Below, piece by piece: positions 1 through 6,334 of a DNA stretch of 10,973 nt (position 1 is the first letter of the stretch; each line of letters begins with the position of its first letter). Under the pieces are notes generated by a model that saw only the letters and a program-made list of their open reading frames with translations, was not told the DNA's origin and searched no databases. The position numbers were made by a program, and so were the translations under genes. The DNA is from DAOVRL01 sp964459805 (lineage in GTDB: Bacteria > Planctomycetota > Phycisphaerae > Sedimentisphaerales > Anaerobacaceae): positions 1 through 10,973 of the forward strand of contig CAYWOD010000117.1 in assembly GCA_964459805.1 (NCBI GenBank). Direction: 5' to 3'.

Positions 1-37
1 GGGAATACAAACTAAACCTAAATGAGGAGACCATATT

Positions 38-934
38 ATGTCTACTCGACATGACGAAAACCCTATAGTGCAGATGCAGGGCGTGAGCAAACGATTCGAC
101 AAGATTAATGCTCTCGACGGGGTGGACCTGGAGATTCGACCGGGCAGCATCATCGGCCTGGTGGGGGCCAACGGAGCGGGCAAGAGCACGCTGCTGCGGC
201 ACATAATAGGCCTTTACTTAGCGGACGAGGGCCGGTGCACGACCTTCGGCTGTGATGCCGCCAAGCTCGGCCCGGAAGAGCTCGGACGAATTGGTTACGT
301 GCATCAAGAAGGTGAGCTTATCGACTGGATGAAGGCGGGGCAGTTGATTCGATACGTTAGTGCGTACTATCCCAACTGGAACAAAGAGCTTGAAGCGAAA
401 TACGTAGCCGATTATGAAATCTCGACCGAAGCACGTGTCGGGTCGCTCTCGCCGGGCCAGCGCCAGAAGCTTGCGATACTCTTGGCGATATGTTTTGAGC
501 CGGAGCTGCTGATATTAGATGAGCCGGCGGCGGCACTGGATCCGGTGATGCGGGGGAACTTCCTGGACCTGCTGCTGCAGTTTATCCAGGACGAGAACCG
601 CACGATTATCATTTCCTCGCATATCCTTAGCGACATAGAGAAGGTAATCGACCACCTCGTGATAATGAAGACCGGGCGCATCCTCCTTGACCTCGGCTTC
701 GACGAATTGCGCGAGTGTTATTCCCGCGTTCGGCTCAGCGCCCTGAGCGGCGAGTTACCCGCTGAGCTTCCGTTTACAAACGTCCTGGACTGCAGGCGAG
801 CCAACGGAGAAGCGATACTGACGGTGGAGAATTGTCCGCCAGAGCAATTGCAGCAGCAGGCCGAGAAGCTGAATTGCCGGATCGACATACAGACACTGCC
901 GTTGGAAGACATCTACAGGATTGTTGTCAGTTAG
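38..934 (+). CDS. ABC transporter ATP-binding protein (YtrB/CcmA-like)
   Basis: This is the cytoplasmic nucleotide-binding subunit of an ABC transporter; it hydrolyses ATP to drive the membrane partner encoded next. All core motifs are visible in the 298 residues: Walker A GANGAGKST (43-51), Q-loop Q90, signature LSPGQ (137-141), Walker B LLILDEP (157-163), D-loop ALD and H-loop H195. A YYPNW segment at 110-114 resembles YtrB-type ATPases, which often sit behind a GntR-family regulator. Residues after about 220 form an extra C-terminal domain with no motif I recognise. The ATG at 38 has a GAGGAG ribosome site at 24-29. The first 37 bases are too short to identify an upstream gene, although one reading frame ends with TGA at 23-25. 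The substrate cannot be deduced. The family call is firm; the subfamily is inferred. Confidence 0.93.
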   Translation: MSTRHDENPIVQMQGVSKRFDKINALDGVDLEIRPGSIIGLVGANGAGKSTLLRHIIGLYLADEGRCTTFGCDAAKLGPEELGRIGYVHQEGELIDWMKAGQLIRYVSAYYPNWNKELEAKYVADYEISTEARVGSLSPGQRQKLAILLAICFEPELLILDEPAAALDPVMRGNFLDLLLQFIQDENRTIIISSHILSDIEKVIDHLVIMKTGRILLDLGFDELRECYSRVRLSALSGELPAELPFTNVLDCRRANGEAILTVENCPPEQLQQQAEKLNCRIDIQTLPLEDIYRIVVS

Positions 935-970
935 GAGATGATGGAGAGCGCACATTGCCGGAGTAGAACA

Positions 971-2371
971 ATGAGCATTCTAAGTGTTAATTTGAAGCAT
1001 TTGTATCAACGTCGCGGTCTCTGGCTGGTTTATCCATTGTTTGGAATTGTCGCCTTCACCGTTATTAAGGATCCCTTGGAACACCCCAGGGCCGGCGAGG
1101 GCGACTTCATTGGGTTTGCAGTATTGCCTTTTTTCATCGGATTCCTGGCGACCTTGTTGCAGATAGAGGTTCTTTTAAAGCCCTTCTCATACTGTCTGCC
1201 GGGCCACCGCCGGGTCTTTCGAAGATACGTGTTCTACATGGCCATGACGACGAGCGGCGTCTGTTCGATGCTGTTTCTGAGGTATCCCGACTTAGCCGGC
1301 GGGCCACTGCTTCTTGTGGTCTGCTCAGCCTTCTTTGCAGAGCTTACATTCTGCCTGGCCGGTGTGGTGTTCGCAGAGAGTAGAAACGCGGTGGTGCTGA
1401 TTGGATTGTTGCCGCTGCCTGTCGTCGTTGCCGAGGGCTTCTTCGACTTGCACATACTTCTCGAGCGTATCATCATCGGGGATGTCTTTCTGGTCGTCTT
1501 CGTGGGGATTCTCAGCAGTATCGCGATGTGGTTTTGGTTAGGCAGGGCGGGGCTGGCCAGGACGCACTGCGCCGTGCCGTGGATAGGCTTTCTGGATATT
1601 TTTAACAAAGAGAAGCTCATGCGGTACACGAACGCCCGTTTAGGGACCAAACAGGGGAGGTTCAGAAAGCACCCAAGGCCCTGGGTCGAGAAGTGGTTTC
1701 TGGCGCGAATGGACAAGCACGACTATCGCGGGCCTGGAAGATTCTTCTGGGGGGCGTTGTACTGCACATCTGCTCTGGCCGTATCTCGGTGGCAAAACAT
1801 TCTGCTTTTTCTTCCGGTGTTCACAATCATGTTCGGCTATGTGGGCCAGGCCACCGTATTGACTTTAATCATGGTGCTTGCGATTCTGGCTATGGGCCGA
1901 CAGCCTCCGGTTTATTCGACGATGCTGATCTCAGGAGGCCGGCGCCGGAGGTACACAACGACTTTGTGGCTGGTTGTCACCGATGCCTCCTTGCTTTGCA
2001 TGGTGACACTGGTCATATCCGGCCTGTCGATTCTGTTAGCGAGGTTCATGCCGACCTTCTCCCTTGAAGGCCACACCTTGAGTTTCCGGCCCATCGATCC
2101 TCGCGTTGCTATCGTGCCTTTGCTATTCCTGCCGTTTGCCTCTACGATGCAGTTGGTCTTCCACAGAATGCCCTTCCTCCTGTTTGGAGCACTGCTGCTG
2201 CCCTTATATGTGGCCATGTTTCTGGCCTTTGCCTGGCGAGATCGCGTCGAGCACCTGGTCAATCCGCTATCTGTTGTGAGTCTGCTGGTCGTAAGTTGGG
2301 GCGTCTTCCTGCTGACCCTGCGCCGCATCTGCTCCAAATGGTGTCTGGTCGGCCGGCGTCGTGCGCATTGA
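971..2371 (+). CDS. ABC-2-like multispanning permease, partner of the upstream ATPase
   Basis: This is a very hydrophobic protein of 466 residues with about eleven predicted membrane segments, roughly 17-33, 46-70, 86-103, 111-135, 139-158, 167-190, 278-308 (probably two), 331-358, 379-397, 401-422 and 432-450. It is probably the membrane subunit of the ABC transporter, because it follows the ATPase closely and on the same strand. A positively charged cytoplasmic loop lies at about 205-257. Two arginine-rich stretches, LPGHRRVFRR (76-85) and SGGRRRRY (321-328), are candidate contacts to the ATPase or membrane surface. The frame also opens at 938, but the AGGAG there touches the ATG. The ATG at 971 has GGAG at 960-963 with a 7-base gap, so I prefer it. 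No closer family or substrate is recognised. Confidence 0.8.
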   Translation: MSILSVNLKHLYQRRGLWLVYPLFGIVAFTVIKDPLEHPRAGEGDFIGFAVLPFFIGFLATLLQIEVLLKPFSYCLPGHRRVFRRYVFYMAMTTSGVCSMLFLRYPDLAGGPLLLVVCSAFFAELTFCLAGVVFAESRNAVVLIGLLPLPVVVAEGFFDLHILLERIIIGDVFLVVFVGILSSIAMWFWLGRAGLARTHCAVPWIGFLDIFNKEKLMRYTNARLGTKQGRFRKHPRPWVEKWFLARMDKHDYRGPGRFFWGALYCTSALAVSRWQNILLFLPVFTIMFGYVGQATVLTLIMVLAILAMGRQPPVYSTMLISGGRRRRYTTTLWLVVTDASLLCMVTLVISGLSILLARFMPTFSLEGHTLSFRPIDPRVAIVPLLFLPFASTMQLVFHRMPFLLFGALLLPLYVAMFLAFAWRDRVEHLVNPLSVVSLLVVSWGVFLLTLRRICSKWCLVGRRRAH

Positions 2372-2386
2372 CCGCAGGCCAGTTGC

Positions 2387-3052
2387 TCAATACTCCTCGG
2401 TATCGATTGTGCGGGGCAGGTGTTGGAGGGGGCAGGCTGGGCATTTTGGTTTTGGTTTGCAGAATTCCTTGCCGAGCCGGACGAGCAGTGCGTGGTACTC
2501 GTTGAAAAGCCGGGTGTCCTGCGGCAGAGAAGATTGGAACAGGTCCTGCAACTGTTCGTAGTCGGCGCCGGGCTCGATTAGATGATGGCGGACGGCGATG
2601 CGTGCGGTGTAGGCATCGACTACGAAGATGGGCCGGTCGAAGGCGTAGAGCAGGATAGAGTCGGCGGTTTCGGGGCCGATGCCTTTTACGGCGAGAAGCT
2701 CGGTTCTTAAGTGGTACGTGTGCATACCTTCGAGTGTTGTTAGCTGTCCCTGGTAATTATCGAAGAGCCAGTTTAAGAAGCTCTTGAGGCGTTTTGCTTT
2801 TATATTGTAGTAGCCGGCCGGGCGTATAAGCTCGGCGAGCTGGGAGTGGTCAAGGCTGTGAAGCTTTTCAGGCATCAGACAGTCGGCTGATCTTAGATTC
2901 GCGATCGCTTTTTCGACGTTGGCCCAGCTTGTGTTCTGTGTGAGTATCGCGCCTATGACAATCTCAAATTGTGTTTCGCCGGGCCACCAGTGCTGAGGGC
3001 CGAAACGCTCGAAGAGCAGTTGATATATCTCGGTTAATTGTTCGCTTATCAT
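2387..3052 (-). CDS. Endonuclease III-related DNA glycosylase (HhH-GPD, MagIII/COG2231 type)
   Basis: This is a 221-residue helix-hairpin-helix DNA glycosylase, expected to remove damaged (possibly alkylated) bases in base-excision repair. The hairpin is at about 120-137 (VKGIGPETAD), followed by the catalytic aspartate D146 in VVDAYTAR. The position holding the catalytic lysine of Nth (K in GVGRKTA) is glutamate here (E128). A glycosylase without lyase activity is therefore expected, as in AlkA and MagIII. YYNIKAKRLK (81-90) is a COG2231-like signature. The C-terminus has three cysteines, C198, C204 and C207 (spacing x5, x2), with no fourth, so a normal 4Fe-4S cluster is doubtful. The ATG has AGAGGT about 10 bases upstream. 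The gene converges on the permease with a 15-base gap. Substrate preference is inferred from the family. Confidence 0.85.
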   Translation of the reverse strand: MISEQLTEIYQLLFERFGPQHWWPGETQFEIVIGAILTQNTSWANVEKAIANLRSADCLMPEKLHSLDHSQLAELIRPAGYYNIKAKRLKSFLNWLFDNYQGQLTTLEGMHTYHLRTELLAVKGIGPETADSILLYAFDRPIFVVDAYTARIAVRHHLIEPGADYEQLQDLFQSSLPQDTRLFNEYHALLVRLGKEFCKPKPKCPACPLQHLPRTIDTEEY

Positions 3053-3176
3053 CGCGATAGTTACCTCTCAAATTGGCAGCTTGTCGTTTAGCCTGGGCCG
3101 GACCCCTTCGGTAAGCTCAGAGCAGGCTCTTTGGCGCCGCTGGGGACGACCGGGACACGTGGTCATTTTTTGTCTA

Positions 3177-3205
3177 TTGTAATTTCGATTCACTTGAAGT
3201 AAACT
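3177..3205 (+). promoter_or_regulatory. Possible sigma70-type promoter before the CPBP protease gene
   Basis: TTGTAA (3177-3182) and TAAACT (3200-3205) are separated by exactly 17 bases and lie about 54 bases before the GTG start at 3259. Each box matches the consensus at four of six positions, so this is only a candidate. It lies in the 206-base gap between the divergent glycosylase and protease genes, where some promoter is expected. Confidence 0.3.
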
Positions 3206-3258
3206 CTGCGAAATTCAGGCTGTCCGGTCAACTGTTTTCCTGGTGTTAAGGGACAAAA

Positions 3259-4221
3259 GTGCAGAAAAAGGCAAAGAAAAAAAAGAAGGCACGAGCAAAA
3301 GAGAAAGACAAGTCCGGCACGAGTCAATTGTTTAACTTCGCACGAAATTCCTACCTCGAGCGGACGAGCCGGCCGATTTACGCCATCTGGTTTCTGGTGC
3401 CGTTCATCGCGTTCTATGAGTTCGGGACGATTTTGATCAGCACCAATGTCCTTAACCAATCTCAGGACCAATCTCCGGTTCGCGTGGTGGCGTTCGTTTG
3501 GCTGCAGAATGTGCTTGAGTCGATAGGTTTTGGAGGCAAGCTTGCATGGGTGGCGCCTCCTCTGGTGGTTGTGGCTATTCTGGCGGGCTTGCAACTGACG
3601 TCGCGGAAGCAGTGGAGTTTTGGTGCGCGTGATGTCTTTCCGATGCTGGTCGAGTGCATAGGGCTTGCCGTGCCGTTGATCGTTTTGAGTTTATTCTTGA
3701 ATAGTCCGCGGGCGCCTCAGGGTGATATTGGCCGGTACTCCTGCGATACATCAGGCATACAAGCCGGGCCGCTGACGATTTGCTCGTCGATTGGAAACAG
3801 GGGTCCATCGTCGCCGGGGGCGGAACCGGAGAGTTTTGAACCTGGAATTCCGACGCTGCTAACCAACATCGTTACCGGGATAGGCGCCGGGATTTATGAA
3901 GAGCTTGTGTTTCGTTTGGTTTTGATATGCGTGCTAATGATGCTGTTTCAGGACGTGCTGGGGCTCACACACAAGAGCTCGATAATACTATCGGTCCTTA
4001 TTTCCGCCGCCCTGTTCAGCGGGCATCACCACATAGTTTTCCTGGACGGTCAGTTCGGGCGCATTGCCGATTTTGACTGGACGAAGTTCGGGTTTCGGAC
4101 AATGGCGGGCGTTTATTTTGCGATCCTCTTTGCGATTCGCGGTTTCGGCATCACGGCGGGGACCCACGCTTTTTACGACATCATTGCCACTATTATTAAC
4201 GCGGTTTTCTTCCATCAGTAG
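3259..4221 (+). CDS. CPBP-family intramembrane metalloprotease (CAAX protease-like/Abi)
   Basis: This is a 320-residue membrane protein of the CPBP (CAAX protease and bacteriocin-processing, Rce1-like) family, whose members are thought to cleave substrates within the membrane using a metal site. The family motifs are present: EExxxR at 214-219 (EELVFR), a histidine-rich motif around H256 (FSGHHH), and HxxxD at 303-307 (HAFYD). Membrane segments lie at about 41-60, 98-114, 128-148, 204-230, 241-256, 281-297 and 301-318. A poorly hydrophobic stretch at 149-198 with two or three cysteines is probably an outer loop. The first 18 residues hold eleven lysines, two arginines and only two acidic residues. 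The start is GTG with AAGGG at 3248-3252. Family members process peptides or prenylated proteins, or confer bacteriocin immunity; nothing nearby points to a substrate. Confidence 0.87.
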   Translation: MQKKAKKKKKARAKEKDKSGTSQLFNFARNSYLERTSRPIYAIWFLVPFIAFYEFGTILISTNVLNQSQDQSPVRVVAFVWLQNVLESIGFGGKLAWVAPPLVVVAILAGLQLTSRKQWSFGARDVFPMLVECIGLAVPLIVLSLFLNSPRAPQGDIGRYSCDTSGIQAGPLTICSSIGNRGPSSPGAEPESFEPGIPTLLTNIVTGIGAGIYEELVFRLVLICVLMMLFQDVLGLTHKSSIILSVLISAALFSGHHHIVFLDGQFGRIADFDWTKFGFRTMAGVYFAILFAIRGFGITAGTHAFYDIIATIINAVFFHQ

Positions 4222-4358
4222 AAGTTTGGAAGCGACGGCGTTTTTTTTTGCGGCTTTTTCCTAAAAAATCTCGTCGCCGTTAGTCTTTTAGATGGCGGAG
4301 CTTGCAAGATAATCGTCCTATAAGGGGGAGATCGGCGTTATCAGTACTGAAAATAAGC

Positions 4359-4387
4359 TTGAAATCGCGGGCTAATTCTTGTATAAT
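4359..4387 (+). promoter_or_regulatory. Sigma70-type promoter for the DUF2617-like gene
   Basis: TTGAAA (4359-4364) and a perfect TATAAT (4382-4387) are separated by 17 bases, with TG directly before the -10 box. Transcription should begin near 4394. This rules out translation from the upstream in-frame TTG at 4379, which overlaps the -10 box, and leaves a leader of about 38 bases to the ATG at 4433. Confidence 0.7.
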
Positions 4388-4432
4388 AACGGCAGAATAG
4401 AAGTTGGTGCTTTAAATTGGGATTTGGCATTT

Positions 4433-4978
4433 ATGGAAACACCTCATATCAACATAGCAATCGACGAGTTGACATTCAGCCTTTTTCAGAGACCTTTGCA
4501 TCCGGAGCTTTTCCAGATTTACGCTCAGAAGCAGTTGAAGACGGAGAAGTACGAGGCCATCATCTGGGTTACGGGCTGCACTCATGTTGTCAGTATTTTC
4601 GCCGGCGACGTTTGTCTGACTGAGGTGGTAAGTGCGCCGGGCCAGATGCTCCCGCACCGAGGACTGATTGAGCGTTTTCAGTTCCGCGGCCCGCGAAGTC
4701 ACAAGTGCACGTTGAGCAAAGGCGTCAGCTACATGACCGATTTCCAGGTCGAGAGGATGAGTCCCAATCTGTATCGCCAGAGCCATACCGACCTTGAGCG
4801 GTTCGGGCGAAATCGCGGCCTGTTCGTCAAGTTCCCGGAGCTTCAAATCGGCAGACTCCAGCCGTTCTGCTATGTTGACTTCGAGGCCAGACGCACCGAG
4901 CTGCACATCCACACCTTCGCCGCCTACCCCGACCAGGTGACAATGGTCAAGACCCAATCACTGTTCGACTTCCAGTAA
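4433..4978 (+). CDS. DUF2617-like protein of unknown function
   Basis: This is a soluble protein of 181 residues with no signal peptide or membrane segment. Its pattern fits the uncharacterised DUF2617 family: an early FxLFxRPLHPELF block (15-27), a central V-x-W-V-T-G-x-x-H-V-V-S stretch (44-53 region), CLTE (61-64), RGPRSHKCTLSKG (85-97) and a terminal V-K-T-Q-S-L-F (172-178). No catalytic motif is recognised. Residues H51, H90, C91, H118, H158 and H160 could be tested as a metal site, but this is only a suggestion. The frame is open back to a TTG at 4379, but the promoter there makes the ATG at 4433 the likely start. Only a weak GGGA lies about 10 bases before it. The assignment is from memory of the family pattern and is moderately sure. 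Confidence 0.7.
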   Translation: METPHINIAIDELTFSLFQRPLHPELFQIYAQKQLKTEKYEAIIWVTGCTHVVSIFAGDVCLTEVVSAPGQMLPHRGLIERFQFRGPRSHKCTLSKGVSYMTDFQVERMSPNLYRQSHTDLERFGRNRGLFVKFPELQIGRLQPFCYVDFEARRTELHIHTFAAYPDQVTMVKTQSLFDFQ

Positions 4979-4979
4979 T

Positions 4980-5010
4980 AGGGCCGGCAGCCACTAAAAC
5001 TACCAGCCCT
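4980..5010. terminator. Hairpin between convergent genes, possible shared terminator
   Basis: GGGCCGG (4981-4987) and CCAGCCC (5003-5009) can fold into a stem around a 15-base loop. The A/T pair at 4980/5010 extends it. In RNA from the - strand all seven stem pairs hold, one as a G-U wobble; from the + strand there is one C-A mismatch. It sits between the ends of two converging genes, where a two-way terminator would be expected. No clear T-run follows on either strand, so a classic Rho-independent terminator is not proven. Confidence 0.35.
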
Positions 5011-5044
5011 CGTTCTTCTTCACTGCCTTGGACCTGCCTGATCG

Positions 5045-6160
5045 TCAAGGATTATTGTCCTCTAACCAGTGCGCACAGAGCATGGCAAGATCAAGCCAAT
5101 CAACACGACAATCATGATTCGCATCGCCAGGAGGATATGGATGCCTGCCATCGCCGCACTTCGGAACATAAATGATTGGCACTTCCCACAAATCGTATCG
5201 GCCATATCCACCAGGCCGGTTGAATGCGGTGAAGTACAAAACCGAACTATCAGCGGACGTGTATGGAAAGTTCGAGCTACCACTGTCAGGACCGTTGACC
5301 GTTGGGCCGAGATTCACAGGTGTGCTCCACGACTCGGAAACCGTTTCTCGTGTTGTCACCCAAATGTCGACCTCGCTAGTATATCTGCCGGGCCGGTCGG
5401 AAACAAAGAACAGAGATAGGCCATCGGGAGAAATGAAGGGCTGCTCATCCAAATACCCAGTATTGACCTCTGGCCCAAGATTAACCGGCGTGCTCCAAGG
5501 TGTGCTAGGAGACGATCGTCTTGCTACCCATATGTCTGTCTGGCCGAATCCGCCAGGGCGCAATAACTGCCACTCTGAAAAGTAAAGCTCCAAACCGTCC
5601 ACTGAGATGCTGAAAAATGCTTCGTCAGCATTGGTATTTACAGGTGAGCCAATGTTCATCGGTGTGCCCCAAGGTGAGGAGATGGATGCTCGGGTACTAA
5701 CCCAGATATCCAGACTGCCATGGCCACCCGCCTGATTTGAAACGAAATATAGCGACAGACCGTCAAATGAAATGCGCGGAACACCGTCATGGCTTGCACT
5801 ATTGACCGGCGGTCCAAGATTCATAGCCGTGCTCCAAGGCTGATCGCTTGAGACCCGCGTAGCGACCCACATGTCTTGGCCACCTTGCCCACCTGGATAC
5901 CAGTCTAGTGGAGTGTCACAGAAGTAAAGCTCCAGGCCGTCGATAGAAATACATGGAGCCGCTTCGTCGTGAGTGCTGTTAATCGCGGACCCAAGATTCG
6001 TTGGAGTACCGAAGACGAACTCCGCATTGACTTTTTGCCCACCAGCTGTCAAGAAGACGGCCGCTGCCAAGCAAACAATGATTGCATATCGCGGCGATTT
6101 CTTCGCTTCCGGCGTGGACAAGGTGAAAAGATCCCAAGATGTTTTTGCTGTTTGAGACAT
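5045..6160 (-). CDS. Secreted five-blade PD40 (WD40-like) protein with C-terminal dockerin motif
   Basis: This is a 371-residue exported protein. The N-terminus has a long polar stretch (1-24), a hydrophobic core (25-41) and a likely signal peptidase site after VNA (44-46). Five PD40-type repeats follow, starting at N-L/I-G residues 55, 114, 169, 227 and 283. Each carries the pattern NLG-x-x-VN, then S-x-DGL-x-L-Y-F, then PGG-x-G-x-x-D-I/L-W. Such repeats build TolB-like beta-propellers, usually binding platforms rather than enzymes. The tail (345-371) has one dockerin-type calcium loop, with D346, N348, D350, V353, D354 and D357. The ATG has a strong GGAGGT site 7 bases upstream (6168-6173). 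The propeller is a close relative of the outer domain of the kinase encoded just before it. Its ligand is unknown. Confidence 0.88.
   Translation of the reverse strand: MSQTAKTSWDLFTLSTPEAKKSPRYAIIVCLAAAVFLTAGGQKVNAEFVFGTPTNLGSAINSTHDEAAPCISIDGLELYFCDTPLDWYPGGQGGQDMWVATRVSSDQPWSTAMNLGPPVNSASHDGVPRISFDGLSLYFVSNQAGGHGSLDIWVSTRASISSPWGTPMNIGSPVNTNADEAFFSISVDGLELYFSEWQLLRPGGFGQTDIWVARRSSPSTPWSTPVNLGPEVNTGYLDEQPFISPDGLSLFFVSDRPGRYTSEVDIWVTTRETVSESWSTPVNLGPTVNGPDSGSSNFPYTSADSSVLYFTAFNRPGGYGRYDLWEVPIIYVPKCGDGRHPYPPGDANHDCRVDWLDLAMLCAHWLEDNNP
5048..5128 (-). other. Dockerin-type EF-hand motif at protein C-terminus
   Basis: Residues 345-371 of the secreted PD40 protein carry one calcium-loop repeat, D-x-N-x-D-x-x-V-D-x-x-D, followed by the helix LAMLCAHWLE. 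Cellulosomal dockerins have two such repeats. Single copies at the very end of secreted proteins are common in Phycisphaerae, where the partner, if any, is not established. No cohesin-like gene is visible in this window. Confidence 0.75.
5171..5998 (-). repeat. Five tandem PD40 blades in the secreted protein
   Basis: Five protein repeats of 55-59 residues occupy residues 55-330. Blades 1 and 3 have longer loops before the glycine pair (D-T-P-L-D-W-Y-P-GG and E-W-Q-L-L-RPGG), so the spacing is less regular than in the kinase copy. Blade 4 has six residues between RPG and the aspartate, rather than five. Blade 5 has S-S-V-L-Y-F in place of the usual G-L-x-L-Y-F. Confidence 0.85.
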
Positions 6161-6256
6161 GATTTATACCTCCATCATTGTCATTCTTCTTGGCCTGCTG
6201 TATCATAATGAGACCTTTGGCTCCGGCGTGCAGACCAATCCGCTTGGGCCGGGTCG

Positions 6257-6298
6257 GGCCGGTGAGTCATTTGCTTGGTGGCATGCCACTCACCGGCC
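6257..6298. repeat. Perfect 11-bp inverted repeat enclosing a 12-bp palindrome
   Basis: GGCCGGTGAGT (6257-6267) is matched exactly by its reverse complement ACTCACCGGCC (6288-6298), with a 20-base loop. A second perfect palindrome, GTGGCATGCCAC (6278-6289), overlaps the right arm, so two alternative foldings compete. It lies in the 174-base gap between the kinase stop and the start of the secreted PD40 gene. No T-run follows it on the - strand, so it does not look like an ordinary terminator. It could stabilise or process the kinase messenger, or bind a dimeric regulator; the sequence does not decide. Confidence 0.6.
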
Positions 6299-6334
6299 AC
6301 TCGTTTCTGAGAGTGCTACAGTCAGCATTTTGCT

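Noticed and set aside
938..970. Upstream ATG pair (938 and 941) as the permease start
   Set aside because: The only ribosome site there, AGGAG at 933-937, touches or nearly touches these ATGs. The ATG at 971 has GGAG at a normal 7-base distance.
3259..4221. CPBP protein as a phage-abortive-infection (Abi) gene in a defence island
   Set aside because: The Abi label is only a family name. No restriction, toxin-antitoxin, CRISPR or phage genes are nearby.
4235..4280. ACGGCG/CGCCGT inverted repeat with T-rich and A-rich stretches after the CPBP gene, as a terminator
   Set aside because: The stem is only 6 bp with a 34-base loop, and the following T-run is broken (TTAGTCTTTT). Too weak to call.
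4412..4957. A 181-codon frame on the - strand opposite the DUF2617-like gene
   Set aside because: It is a shadow frame with no recognisable domain. The + strand frame has family-like motifs and a promoter.
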